Shown: piece by piece, positions 15,176 to 23,111 of the stretch
Position numbering within the stretch: the first letter of the stretch is position 1
Layout: every line of letters begins with the position of its first letter
DNA from: Caulobacterales bacterium
GTDB taxonomy: Bacteria; Pseudomonadota; Alphaproteobacteria; Caulobacterales; Caulobacteraceae
Length of the DNA stretch: 64,000 nt
Assembly: GCA_947474395.1 (NCBI GenBank)
Contig: CANJID010000008.1
Location: 1-64,000 of the forward strand
Reading direction: 5' to 3'
The notes under the pieces: generated by a model
What the model was told of the DNA's origin: nothing
The model's input: only the letters and a program-made list of their open reading frames with translations
Database searches by the model: none
Program-made: the position numbers and the translations under genes

Positions 15176-15601
15176 ATGAGAATGGTCCTTGGACTGGCCA
15201 CGGCCGGCCTTCTGCTTGCGTCGGGCACGGCCGCCCTGGCGCATCACTCCGGCGCGATGTTCGACCGCCTGAAGGCGGTCACCCTGACCGGCGAGGTCAA
15301 GGAATACGTGTTCGAGAACCCGCACGTCTGGATCGAGCTCATCGTAGCCGCGAAGAACGGCAAGAAGACCCAGTGGGGGATCGAGGGCGAAGGCCCGCGC
15401 ACGATGAGCCGCATGGGCCTGTCGCCGGTGACGCTGCATCCCGGCGACAAGGTGACCATCCACGCCCATCCGCTACGTGACGGCCGTCCCGGCGGCAGCT
15501 TCATGGACATCAAGATGCCCAACGGCGACGTGCTCGTCGCCGGCCGCGCCGCGCCCGAGGGCCAGGCCGCCGCCCCCCCTGCTCCCGTCGCCCCGCGGTG
15601 A
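15176..15601 (+). CDS. Exported DUF6152-like protein
   Basis: Protein of 141 aa with a clear Sec signal peptide (cleavage after T-A-A-L-A) and then H-H-S-G-A-M-F-D-R, the hallmark start of the DUF6152 group. The mature part is one beta-rich domain (V-T-L-T-G-E-V-K-E-Y-V-F-E-N-P-H-V-W-I) with a Pro/Ala tail. Family members often lie beside secreted proteins beginning P-D-G-K-P-D-L-N-G-V-W, as here (the truncated gene on the opposite strand). Function unknown; the histidine pair after the cleavage site could bind metal. Confidence 0.75.
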   Translation: MRMVLGLATAGLLLASGTAALAHHSGAMFDRLKAVTLTGEVKEYVFENPHVWIELIVAAKNGKKTQWGIEGEGPRTMSRMGLSPVTLHPGDKVTIHAHPLRDGRPGGSFMDIKMPNGDVLVAGRAAPEGQAAAPPAPVAPR

Positions 15602-15609
15602 GCCTGGTG

Positions 15610-15708
15610 ATGTCGCTGAAGTCCCTGAAGGGCATGGCGATCGTCGCCGCGCTGGCGAGCGCCTTGGCTGTCGGAGCGGCTGAAGCCAAGTCCGCCGCGC
15701 CGTCCTAG
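15610..15708 (+). pseudogene. Orphan signal-peptide ORF (32 codons)
   Basis: Starts 9 bp after the DUF6152-like stop and encodes M-S-L-K-S-L-K-G-M-A-I-V-A-A-L-A-S-A-L-A, ending after A-E-A-K-S-A-A-P-S. It is a textbook signal peptide with no mature protein. Its TAG meets the TAG of the truncated gene on the other strand. I read it as the 5' end of a gene whose body was deleted; a true micropeptide is less likely. Confidence 0.45.
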
Positions 15709-16398
15709 CGACCGCCGTCCAGGATCTGCTTCATCCGGAAGGCGATCTGGTTGCGCTGGCTGTCGGCGAGCAGCGTGGTCGTTCTGGGCGGTGACGGTGA
15801 TCACCAGGCTGCCGCCCTCCCACTTGCCGACCGACTGGCCCATCCAGCTATCGAGTTGAGCCGGCCCAGGGTCCTTCAGGAAGACGTGACGTACGGCTCC
15901 GGCATACTGGTACGAGAACAGCAGTTGCGACTTTGATTGAACAATTTCAAAGGGAAACTGCATGTAGTTGGCGCGCGGGAGGCCGGGCAGGTAGCACTTC
16001 CGCTCCGGGTCGCGCTCGATCCACTTGGCGCGGTTCTCGGCCCGCGTCGCCAGGGCTTCGGGCTTATAGGGGATCGCCCCGCCTTCCACGACGCCAAGTC
16101 CCTGGGGCACCGCTCCGATCGCCCCCATGTCCAGGAGCTCCTTCGCCGCGACCGGCCCGGCGGGACCGGCCCGCGTCTGCAGCGCCGGCCGGCCGTCATG
16201 GTCCTCGATGTCCCAGTTGGCGGTGTTCATCACCTGCCAGACGCCGTTCAGGTCCGGCTTCCCGTCGGGGGTGCGGGCGGGGACGTAGCGGGCCGAGGCG
16301 CCGGCGCTCCTCTGGCCCCCGCGCTGGGCGCCGGATGCGGCGTACGGCGATAAAGAGAGGCCCGCGATGAGCGCGATAGTCAAAGCCCTGCCCAGCAT
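15705..16398 (-). pseudogene. Truncated exported protein (PDGKPDLNGVWQ family)
   Basis: The frame from ATG 16398 has a signal peptide and the recognisable body of a secreted family common in Caulobacterales and sphingomonads: T-P-D-G-K-P-D-L-N-G-V-W-Q-V-M-N-T, G-V-V-E-G-G-A-I-P-Y-K-P-E-A, E-R-K-C-Y-L-P-G-L-P-R and D-S-W-M-G-Q-S-V-G-K-W-E-G. At 15778-15786 (Q-N-D) homology stops; members known to me continue with T-W-F-D-R-A-G-N and about 80 more residues. A one-base shift there gives a short unrelated tail (L-A-D-S-Q-R-N-Q-I-A-F-R-M-K) ending at TAG 15705. The original frame runs on antisense to the DUF6152-like gene. I infer a deletion or recombination that removed the 3' end. Confidence 0.6.
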
Positions 16399-16588
16399 GC
16401 CTTCCCCAGCTTCCTGCCCACGCACGGAGCCTTTTCCCAGGCCTTGAATGAACGATGCGCTGGCGGGGCAAATCCGCCGCTCAGCCGACGGACCGGCCGC
16501 TTGGCGCTTTCGGACCCCGTTTCAAACTAGGCCGGGGTTGCCCTAAATGGCTGGGAAGCGACGCGCTTCGGGCCCGGGGGGATCCGCA

Positions 16589-17839
16589 ATGAACATCCAG
16601 GTGCTGTCCATCCTGGTGCTCGCGATCATGTTCGCGATCGCCACCGCCCTGCCGGTCAATATCGGCGCCCTTGCTTTCGCCGCCGCCTTCATCGTCGGGA
16701 ATGTGGCCGGGGGCATGACCCCGGCGGAGATATTCTCTGGCTTTCCGGGCGATCTCTTCGTCACCCTGGTCGGCATCACCTACCTGTTCGCCATCGCCCA
16801 GAAGAACGGGACCATCGACCTGCTCGTGGCCGGCGCGGTCCGCCTGGTGCGCGGCCGGGTCGCCGCCATCCCCTGGATCATGTTCCTGGTCGCCGCCGTC
16901 CTGACCGCATTGGGGGCGCTGGGCCCCGCCGCGGTCGCCATCCTGGCCCCGATCGCGCTTCGTTTCGCCGCCCAGCACAGGATCAGCCCGCTGATGATGG
17001 GGCTGATGGTGATCCACGGCGCGCAGGCCGGCGCCTTCTCGCCGACCAGCGTCTACGGCGGCATCGTCAACGGCGTCGTCGCCAAGGCCGGTTTGGCGTC
17101 CGATCCGGGCGCCCTCTTTCTGTCCAGCCTGGCCTTCAACTTCGCCATCGCCGTCGTCGTGTTCCTGGTCCTCGGCGGCCTAGAGTGCCTGCGCCGCTCG
17201 CCTGAACCGGCGCCGGAGGTCCCGTCCGCCCCGGCCCCGGGCTTCACGCCGCAAATCATCGCGACGCTGGGTGGCCTGATCGCCCTGGCGGTCTGCTCCC
17301 TGGGCCTGGGTTTCAATGTCGGCCTGGTCGCCGTCACCATCGCCGTCGGCCTCACCCTGCTGTCGCCGGGCGAACAGAAGGGCGCGGTGGACAAGATCAG
17401 CTGGTCCACGGTGCTGCTGATCTGCGGCGTCATCACCTACGTCGCCGTCATGCAGAAGATCGGGGCGGTCGATCTCACGGGAAAGGCGATCTCAGGCCTG
17501 CCGTCACCGCTGCTGGCCGGGCTGCTGCTCTGCTTCACGGCGGCCGTCGTCTCGGCGTTCGCGTCTTCGACCGCCCTCCTGGGCGTCCTCATCCCGTTGG
17601 GGGCTCCGCTGCTCATGGAGGGTCAGATCGGCGCGGTCGGACTGGTCTGCGCCATCTCGATCTCGACCACCATCGTCGACACCAGCCCCTTCTCCACCAA
17701 CGGGGCGCTGGTCGTCGCCAATGCGTCGGCCGAAGAGCGGGACCGCCTGCTGAGAGGATTGCTGATCTACACGGCCGTCATCGCCGTGGCCGGCCCGCTG
17801 CTCGCCTATGGTCTCCTGGTGCTGCCCGGCCTGCTCTGA
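16589..17839 (+). CDS. SLC13/MatC-like permease
   Basis: Polytopic inner-membrane protein of 416 aa with about 11-12 hydrophobic segments. The N-terminal M-N-I-Q-V-L-S-I-L-V-L-A-I-M-F and the conserved N-G-T-I-D, G-A-F-S-P-T-S-V-Y-G and D-T-S-P-F-S-T-N-G-A-L motifs match the MatC/SLC13-like group of putative dicarboxylate (malonate-type) carriers. S-P-T-S and S-P-F-S-T-N resemble the twin SNT-like substrate and sodium signatures of the DASS family. The start at 16589 follows GGGGGGAT; an in-frame ATG at 16547 has no ribosome site. No catabolic genes adjoin it, so the substrate is unknown. Confidence 0.78.
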   Translation: MNIQVLSILVLAIMFAIATALPVNIGALAFAAAFIVGNVAGGMTPAEIFSGFPGDLFVTLVGITYLFAIAQKNGTIDLLVAGAVRLVRGRVAAIPWIMFLVAAVLTALGALGPAAVAILAPIALRFAAQHRISPLMMGLMVIHGAQAGAFSPTSVYGGIVNGVVAKAGLASDPGALFLSSLAFNFAIAVVVFLVLGGLECLRRSPEPAPEVPSAPAPGFTPQIIATLGGLIALAVCSLGLGFNVGLVAVTIAVGLTLLSPGEQKGAVDKISWSTVLLICGVITYVAVMQKIGAVDLTGKAISGLPSPLLAGLLLCFTAAVVSAFASSTALLGVLIPLGAPLLMEGQIGAVGLVCAISISTTIVDTSPFSTNGALVVANASAEERDRLLRGLLIYTAVIAVAGPLLAYGLLVLPGLL

Positions 17840-17862
17840 TCCCCCGCCAAGGGAAGCGCTGT

Positions 17863-17931
17863 CAGAACTTGGCGGCCAGAACTTGGAGGCCAGATCTTGG
17901 AGGCCAGATCTTGGAGGCCAGATCTTGGCGG
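17863..17931. repeat. Five tandem copies of a 14-bp unit
   Basis: Units begin at 17863, 17877, 17891, 17905 and 17919 and read CAGA(A/T)CTTGG(C/A)GGC, the last lacking its final base. The first two have AACTT, the last three ATCTT; the outer copies share GCGG. The array lies between the permease stop and tRNA-Ser, outside any credible ORF. It is too short and has no spacers, so it is not a CRISPR; likely a slippage-generated microsatellite. Confidence 0.9.
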
Positions 17932-17985
17932 AATGTCCGAGGCTTGGATCCGAGCCCTCACCGGGAACAAGGCTCCCAGGGCCGG

Positions 17986-18077
17986 TGGCGGTGACGCAGG
18001 GATTCGAACCCTGGATACCCTTTAGGGGGTATGACGATTTAGCAAACCGTTGCCTTCAGCCACTCGGCCACGTCACC
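17986..18077 (-). tRNA. tRNA-Ser(GCU)
   Basis: 92-nt tRNA read on the minus strand. The acceptor arms GGTGACG (5') and CGTCACC (3') pair perfectly, followed by discriminator G and an encoded CCA (complement at 17986-17988). The D-arm GTGGCCGAGTGGCTGAAGGC and T-arm with GGTTCGAATCC are canonical. The anticodon loop TTTGCTAAA gives GCU, decoding AGC/AGU. A long variable arm (ATACCCCCTAAAGGGTAT) confirms the class II serine type. Confidence 0.97.
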
Positions 18078-18216
18078 ACTCGGAAGCTTGCGCCCCGGGC
18101 CGCGTGGGATAACCGGTTCGCCGCCCGCTGGCAAATGGCCGGGCGAGCGAATCGCTTCGGAAAATGCGGCCGCGTTAACGGGGCGCTTAGCGGGTCCGGG
18201 GCATGGTGGCTCCGTC

Positions 18217-19767
18217 GTGACGCCCCGCATCGCCCTCGCCCCCGCACAACCGGCCGAAGCCGTCCCTGAGACGGCGCGTGCGCCGGACGTCGCGCCGGCC
18301 ATCGCGGCCGTTCCCTCGGTCGACCCCAAGGACCGCCGCGGACCATTCCGCCCTGAACGGCTGATCCCCGCCCGCTCGCGCCTGCACGGCGCGACGGTGG
18401 CGCGGCTGCTGCGGGCCGTGGACTTCACCCTCGCCGCCTTCCTCGGCCTTGGCGTCGCCAGCACAGCGGGGCCCCTGCCGCCCCAGCCCTTCGGCGAAGT
18501 CCTGCCCTTCGTCATCGCCGCCGGCGGCGTGATCTGGGCCCTGATCAGCACCGGCGCCTACAACTTCGCCCCGCGCGAAGGCTTCGCCGTCCACCTCTCC
18601 CGCACCTTCGCCTCCGGGGTCCTGGCCAGCGGCGCGGCGTCCGCCGCCGCGGTCCTGCTGGGGGCGCCGGAGGTGCTCGACCGCATCGCCCTCTGGACCG
18701 CCTGCGCCATCGTGGGCCACAGCATGATCCACCTGTGGGTCTGGACCGCCGTCCGCGGCTGGCGCGCTTCAGGGCGGCTCTCGCCCAATATCGTCGTCGT
18801 CGGCGCCACCGAGAACGCCGCGCGCCTGATCGCCAGCGTGCTGGAGAGCCGCGAGGCCAATGTCCTGGCCATCTTCGACGACCGGATCGGCCGGGTGCCC
18901 CCCGCCATCCACGGCGTCCCGGTGCTGGGCGACACCAAGCAGCTCCTGAACCACCCCCTGCTGCCCTACATCGATCGCATCATCATCACCGTCACCTCCT
19001 CGGCCCAGGTGCGGGTGCGCACCCTGATCGAGCGGCTGAAGGTGCTGCCCAACGCCGTCACCCTGTTCGTCGACGTCGAGGGCCAGGACACCCGCGACGC
19101 CACCCTGTCGCGCATGGCCGACATGCCCCTGACCCAGGTCTCGGGCGTGACCGAGGACGAGCGCCGCGCCGCCGGCAAGCGGGTGCAGGACCTGGTGTTC
19201 GGCTCCCTCGCCATGCTGGTCGCCCTGCCGATCATGGGGCTGGTCGCCGTCGCCATCCGCCTCGACAGCCCGGGGCCGGTGTTCTTCCGCCAGCGCCGCC
19301 ACGGCTTCAACAATGAGCCGATCAACGTCTGGAAGTTCCGCTCCATGCGCCACGAGGCGGCCGACGCCGTGGCCGCCCAGCAGGTGCGCGCCGGCGACGA
19401 CCGCGTGACCAAGGTCGGCCGCTTCATCCGCCGCACCAGCCTCGACGAGCTGCCGCAGCTGTTCAACGTGCTGGCCGGGGAGATGTCCCTGGTGGGCCCG
19501 CGCCCCCACGCCATCGGCATGAAGACCGCCGGTGAGGAGTCCGCCCGCCTGATCGCCGAGTACGCCTGGCGTCACCGCATGAAGCCGGGCATGAGCGGCT
19601 GGGCCCAGATCAACGGCTCGGTCGGGCCGATCGACACGCCGGAGGCCGTGCGCCGCCGCGTCACCCTCGACATCGAATACATCGAGCGCCAGTCGTTCTG
19701 GTTCGACCTGCGGATCATGGTCATGACGATCCCGGCCCTGATCGCCCAGCGCAACATCGTCCGGTAG
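18217..19767 (+). CDS. hfsE: Polyprenyl-phosphate sugar phosphotransferase HfsE
   Basis: Initiating transferase that moves a sugar-1-phosphate onto undecaprenyl phosphate on the inner membrane. About 516 aa: four hydrophobic segments in residues ~60-170, a Rossmann-like middle (N-I-V-V-V-G-A-T-E-N-A-A-R-L), another membrane helix (V-F-G-S-L-A-M-L-V-A-L-P) and the C-terminal bacterial sugar transferase domain with W-K-F-R-S-M, R-R-T-S-L-D-E-L-P-Q, V-G-P-R-P-H and G-M-S-G-W-A-Q-I-N-G. First gene of the holdfast operon, 4 bp before hfsF. The GTG at 18217 is my chosen start; the frame stays open to a TTG only 11 bp from the tRNA gene. Caulobacter has redundant paralogues (PssY/PssZ), but neighbours make HfsE the best name. 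Confidence 0.88.
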   Translation: MTPRIALAPAQPAEAVPETARAPDVAPAIAAVPSVDPKDRRGPFRPERLIPARSRLHGATVARLLRAVDFTLAAFLGLGVASTAGPLPPQPFGEVLPFVIAAGGVIWALISTGAYNFAPREGFAVHLSRTFASGVLASGAASAAAVLLGAPEVLDRIALWTACAIVGHSMIHLWVWTAVRGWRASGRLSPNIVVVGATENAARLIASVLESREANVLAIFDDRIGRVPPAIHGVPVLGDTKQLLNHPLLPYIDRIIITVTSSAQVRVRTLIERLKVLPNAVTLFVDVEGQDTRDATLSRMADMPLTQVSGVTEDERRAAGKRVQDLVFGSLAMLVALPIMGLVAVAIRLDSPGPVFFRQRRHGFNNEPINVWKFRSMRHEAADAVAAQQVRAGDDRVTKVGRFIRRTSLDELPQLFNVLAGEMSLVGPRPHAIGMKTAGEESARLIAEYAWRHRMKPGMSGWAQINGSVGPIDTPEAVRRRVTLDIEYIERQSFWFDLRIMVMTIPALIAQRNIVR

Positions 19768-19771
19768 CCGC

Positions 19772-21220
19772 GTGTTCTGGCGCGGTGTCCTGGCCTACCT
19801 TCCGGTCAACCTGGTGCAGGTCGGCGCCGGCTTCGGCGCCATCATCGTCTTCACGCGCCTGCTGTCCCCCGCCGACTACGGGGCCTACGCCCTGGCCATG
19901 GCGGTGGTCAGCCTGGTGCACACCTGCATGTTCACCTGGGTGGAGGCGGCGCTCGCCCGCTTCAACGCGGCCGAGACGACCCCGCAAGGCCAGGCGTCGC
20001 TCTACGCCAGCCTCTACGCCGTCTTCGCGCTCATGGCGGTGGCCCTGCCGATCGCGGCCGGACTGATCCTGTGGTTGGCGCCAGTCGCCGTCGGCCTGAA
20101 GATGGCCATCGGCGCGGGCCTGGTCTCGGCCATCGCGCGGAGCCTCCTCAAGCTGGCGCAGGAGCGGCGCCGGGCCTCCGGAGAGGTGAAAGCCTTCGCC
20201 ATCCTTGACGTCCTGGCCACCGGCGGCGGCTTCCTGCTCGGCGTCGTCTTCGCCCTGATCGGCTGGGGCGCCGCCGCCCCCCTGGCGGGCGCGGGCGCGG
20301 CGAGCGCCCTGCTGCTGGCCTGGACCCTGCCCGGAGAGCTCGGCCGGCTGCGGGGCGGCCAGGTGGAGCGCGCGCGGATCGCGAGTTACGCCGCCTACGG
20401 CCTGCCCCTGTCGCTCTCCCTTGTGATGAGCCTGGCGCTCGCCACGACCGACCGTTTCGTCCTCGCCGCCTTCATGGATCAGGCGACGGTGGGCGCCTAC
20501 CACGCCGGCTACAGCCTCTCGAACCGCACCCTGGACCAGATGTACTTCTGGCTCGGCATGGCCGGGCAGCCGGCTTGCATTGCCGCTCTGGAGCGCGGCG
20601 GCGAGGCGGCCCTGAAGCGGACCGCCCTCGACCAGGCGTCGCTGATGCTGCTGATCGCCCTGCCCTGCGCCGTTGGCCTGGCGCTCGTCTCCCAGCCCCT
20701 CGCGCAGCTCATGGTCGGCGAGGGCCTCGCGGACCGCGCCGCCCAGGTCACGCCCTGGATCGCCATCGGCGGCTTCTTCGCCGGCGTCACCACCTACTAT
20801 TTCAACACCGCCTACAGCCTGGCCCGCCGGACCCGGCGGCTGTTCGTGGTCATCGCCATCCCGGCCATCTCCAACATCGTCCTTTGCCTGGTGCTCGTGC
20901 CCCGCTACGGCCTCGACGGCGCCCTGTGGGCGACGGTGGCCAGCTACATCCTCGGCGCCGTGGTCTCCGTCCTGCTCGCCCGCGACGTGCTGGTCCTGCC
21001 CGTGCCCTGGGGGACCCTGGCGCGGACGGCGGGCGCGACCGCCCTGATGGCCCTGGCGGTTGCAGGCCTGCCCGCCCTCGGCGGCCTGCCGGAACTGCTG
21101 CTGAAAGCGTCGGTAGGCGCGGGCGTCTACGCCCTCGTGGTCCTGGCGCTCGACGCCGGCGGGGCGCGCTCCCTGATCCTGAAGGCCCTGCGCGGCCTGC
21201 AGCCCAGGCTCGCCGCATGA
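19772..21220 (+). CDS. hfsF: Holdfast oligosaccharide flippase HfsF (Wzx-like)
   Basis: Inner-membrane flippase of the polysaccharide_synt/MOP superfamily, 482 aa with about 12-14 hydrophobic segments. The N-terminus (W-R-G-V-L-A-Y-L-P-V-N-L-V-Q-V-G-A-G-F) and F-T-R-L-L-S-P-A-D-Y-G-A-Y-A-L are typical Wzx features. It should move the lipid-linked holdfast repeat unit to the periplasm. It starts at GTG 4 bp after hfsE and overlaps hfsG by 4 bp. Confidence 0.88.
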   Translation: MFWRGVLAYLPVNLVQVGAGFGAIIVFTRLLSPADYGAYALAMAVVSLVHTCMFTWVEAALARFNAAETTPQGQASLYASLYAVFALMAVALPIAAGLILWLAPVAVGLKMAIGAGLVSAIARSLLKLAQERRRASGEVKAFAILDVLATGGGFLLGVVFALIGWGAAAPLAGAGAASALLLAWTLPGELGRLRGGQVERARIASYAAYGLPLSLSLVMSLALATTDRFVLAAFMDQATVGAYHAGYSLSNRTLDQMYFWLGMAGQPACIAALERGGEAALKRTALDQASLMLLIALPCAVGLALVSQPLAQLMVGEGLADRAAQVTPWIAIGGFFAGVTTYYFNTAYSLARRTRRLFVVIAIPAISNIVLCLVLVPRYGLDGALWATVASYILGAVVSVLLARDVLVLPVPWGTLARTAGATALMALAVAGLPALGGLPELLLKASVGAGVYALVVLALDAGGARSLILKALRGLQPRLAA

Positions 21221-22152
21221 GCGACGTCGTCCTCACCGACAGCACCGCGTGGAAGGCCGCCAAGCCCACCCTGTCGGTGCTGACGCCCTTCTTCCGCTAC
21301 GATCCCATCCCCCTGCTCGAAGCCCTCGACGCCGAGGGCGCCGGCCTGGACGGCGCGGTCGAGCTCGTGTTGCTGGACGACGGCGGGGGCGACGACGCCC
21401 TGGCCGAGGCCGTGGCCGCGAAGGTAAAGGCCCTCGCCCTTCCCGTCCGCTTCGTCCGCCTCCTGCAGAACGAAGGGCGCGCCAAGGGTCGCAACCGGCT
21501 GGCCGGCGCGGCGCGGGCGCGGCACCTGCTCTTCCTCGACTGCGACATGCTCCCCGACGGATCGGGGTTCCTGGCCGCCTACCTCGAGGTCATCGCCCAA
21601 GGGGATCCGCCCGTAGTGTTCGGCGGCTTCGCGGCTCCCTCAGGTCCCGTCCCCGTCGACCAGGCCGTCGCCAAGGCCATGGCGCTCAGCGGCGACTGCG
21701 CGAGCGCGGCGGCGCGGCAGTTGCAGCCAGAGAAGTACGTCTTCACCTCGAACCTCCTGGTCCGCCGCGACGTGTTCGAGGCCGAGGCCTTCGACGAGAC
21801 CTTCGTCGGCTGGGGCTGGGAGGACGTGGAGTGGGGCATCCGCACGGGCAAGCGCTGGCCCCTGCTGCACATCGACAATGCTGCGATCCACCTCGGGCTA
21901 GACCCGCCGGGGACCCTGGCGCGGAAGTACGAGCAGTCGGTCGGCAACTTCGCCCGCGTGGCGGCCCGGCACCCCGAGATCGTCCGCGCCTTCCCCAGCT
22001 ACCGCGTCGCCCGCGCCCTGCGGCACGCGCCGCTCCGCCGCCTGTGGCGGCCGTGGCTGAAGCAGGCCGCCCTGACCGAGGGCGCTCCCATGGGCGCCCG
22101 CGTCATGGCCCTGAAGCTCTACCGCGCCGCCCTCTACTCGGACGTGGTGTGA
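21217..22152 (+). CDS. hfsG: Holdfast glycosyltransferase HfsG (GT2)
   Basis: Family 2 glycosyltransferase of 311 aa on the cytoplasmic side of the membrane. The GT-A fold is shown by P-T-L-S-V-L-T-P-F-F-R-Y, V-L-L-D-D-G-G-G-D-D, A-K-G-R-N-R-L-A and the nucleotide-metal motif F-L-D-C-D-M; the acceptor-site acidic motif is W-G-W-E-D-V-E-W-G. The start ATGA overlaps the hfsF stop. By position it matches Caulobacter hfsG, which extends the holdfast glycan (GlcNAc transfer is proposed). Confidence 0.85.
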   Translation: MSDVVLTDSTAWKAAKPTLSVLTPFFRYDPIPLLEALDAEGAGLDGAVELVLLDDGGGDDALAEAVAAKVKALALPVRFVRLLQNEGRAKGRNRLAGAARARHLLFLDCDMLPDGSGFLAAYLEVIAQGDPPVVFGGFAAPSGPVPVDQAVAKAMALSGDCASAAARQLQPEKYVFTSNLLVRRDVFEAEAFDETFVGWGWEDVEWGIRTGKRWPLLHIDNAAIHLGLDPPGTLARKYEQSVGNFARVAARHPEIVRAFPSYRVARALRHAPLRRLWRPWLKQAALTEGAPMGARVMALKLYRAALYSDVV

Positions 22153-23111
22153 TGGGCCAGATCGCGGTTCTCGTTCCGACCATGCGGCGCCCGGAAAGCC
22201 TGGCCCGCGCGCTCAGGTCTCTGTTCGCCCAGGATGCGCCCCAGCTGATCGCGCAGATCGTGGTGGTGGACAATTCGCCGGAGGCCTCGGCCCGCGCCAC
22301 GGTGGACGCCCTGCGCTCCGCCTCGCCCGTCGCGCTCACCTATGTCCATGAGCCGCGTCCCGGCGTCGCCACCGCCCGCAACGCCGGCCTCGCCGCCGCC
22401 GATGCGCCCCTGATCGCCTTCCTCGACGACGACGAGGAGGCCCCGCCGCAATGGCTGGCGCGCCTCGCCGCCGCCCACGCTTCTTACGGCGCCGCCGTCA
22501 CCTTCGGCCCGGTGCAGGGCGTGACGCCCCCGGGAACCGGATGGGCCGCGCCCTACCTCGACCGTTTCTTCTCCCGGCTCGGCCCCGAGACCTCGGGCCC
22601 GATCGAGGAGGCCTACGGCTGCGGCAACTCGATCATGACCAGGGCCCTGGCCCTGCCCGGCCCCGCCCCCTTCGACACCGGCTCGGACGAGACCGGCGGC
22701 GAGGACGACAAGCTGTTCGCGGCCTTACGCGCCCGCGGCGGCGGCTTCGCCTGGGCCGCCGACGCGCCTGTGCTGGAGCACGCCCCAGCCGACCGCGCCA
22801 AGCTCTCCTACGCCCTGTGGCGCGCCTTCGGTTACGGCCAGACGCCCTCGGAACTCTGCGCCCGGGATGGCGACTGGCCCGGCGTCGCCAAGTGGATGGC
22901 GGTGGGCGTCGCCCAGGTCCTCGTCTTTTCGCTGAAGGCGGCCATGCTGTGGGCCGCCAACAACCCCGCCCGCGCCGAAGCGGCGGATCGGGCCGCGCGG
23001 GGCCTCGGAAAGGTGTTCTGGTGGTCTCCGCAGCGCTTCTACGGCCAGGCGGCCGCCAAGCGGTCTAGCGCCAGCGCGGGTGTGGCGGCGGCTCCGGCGC
23101 CCATCGGCTGA
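22152..23111 (+). CDS. Second GT2 glycosyltransferase, in the hfsH position (HfsL-like?)
   Basis: Family 2 glycosyltransferase of 319 aa, sharing one base with the hfsG stop (TGATG). Motifs: I-A-V-L-V-P-T-M-R-R-P, V-V-V-D-N-S-P, G-V-A-T-A-R-N-A-G, the metal motif F-L-D-D-D-E-E and the acidic G-G-E-D-D-K-L-F. A hydrophobic C-terminal segment (V-G-V-A-Q-V-L-V-F-S-L-K-A-A-M-L-W) probably tethers it to the membrane. In Caulobacter crescentus the gene after hfsG is hfsH, a polysaccharide deacetylase; this protein has no deacetylase motifs. It could correspond to HfsL, encoded elsewhere in Caulobacter. Its last 47 bp overlap the convergent hfsC. Confidence 0.8.
   Translation: MGQIAVLVPTMRRPESLARALRSLFAQDAPQLIAQIVVVDNSPEASARATVDALRSASPVALTYVHEPRPGVATARNAGLAAADAPLIAFLDDDEEAPPQWLARLAAAHASYGAAVTFGPVQGVTPPGTGWAAPYLDRFFSRLGPETSGPIEEAYGCGNSIMTRALALPGPAPFDTGSDETGGEDDKLFAALRARGGGFAWAADAPVLEHAPADRAKLSYALWRAFGYGQTPSELCARDGDWPGVAKWMAVGVAQVLVFSLKAAMLWAANNPARAEAADRAARGLGKVFWWSPQRFYGQAAAKRSSASAGVAAAPAPIG

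Noticed and set aside
17863-17931. Tandem repeat as a CRISPR array
   Set aside because: Units of 14 bp abut without spacers and no cas genes are present.
17840-18077. tRNA-Ser as the attachment site of an integrated element
   Set aside because: No integrase, no partial tRNA duplicate and no island-like gene content on either side.
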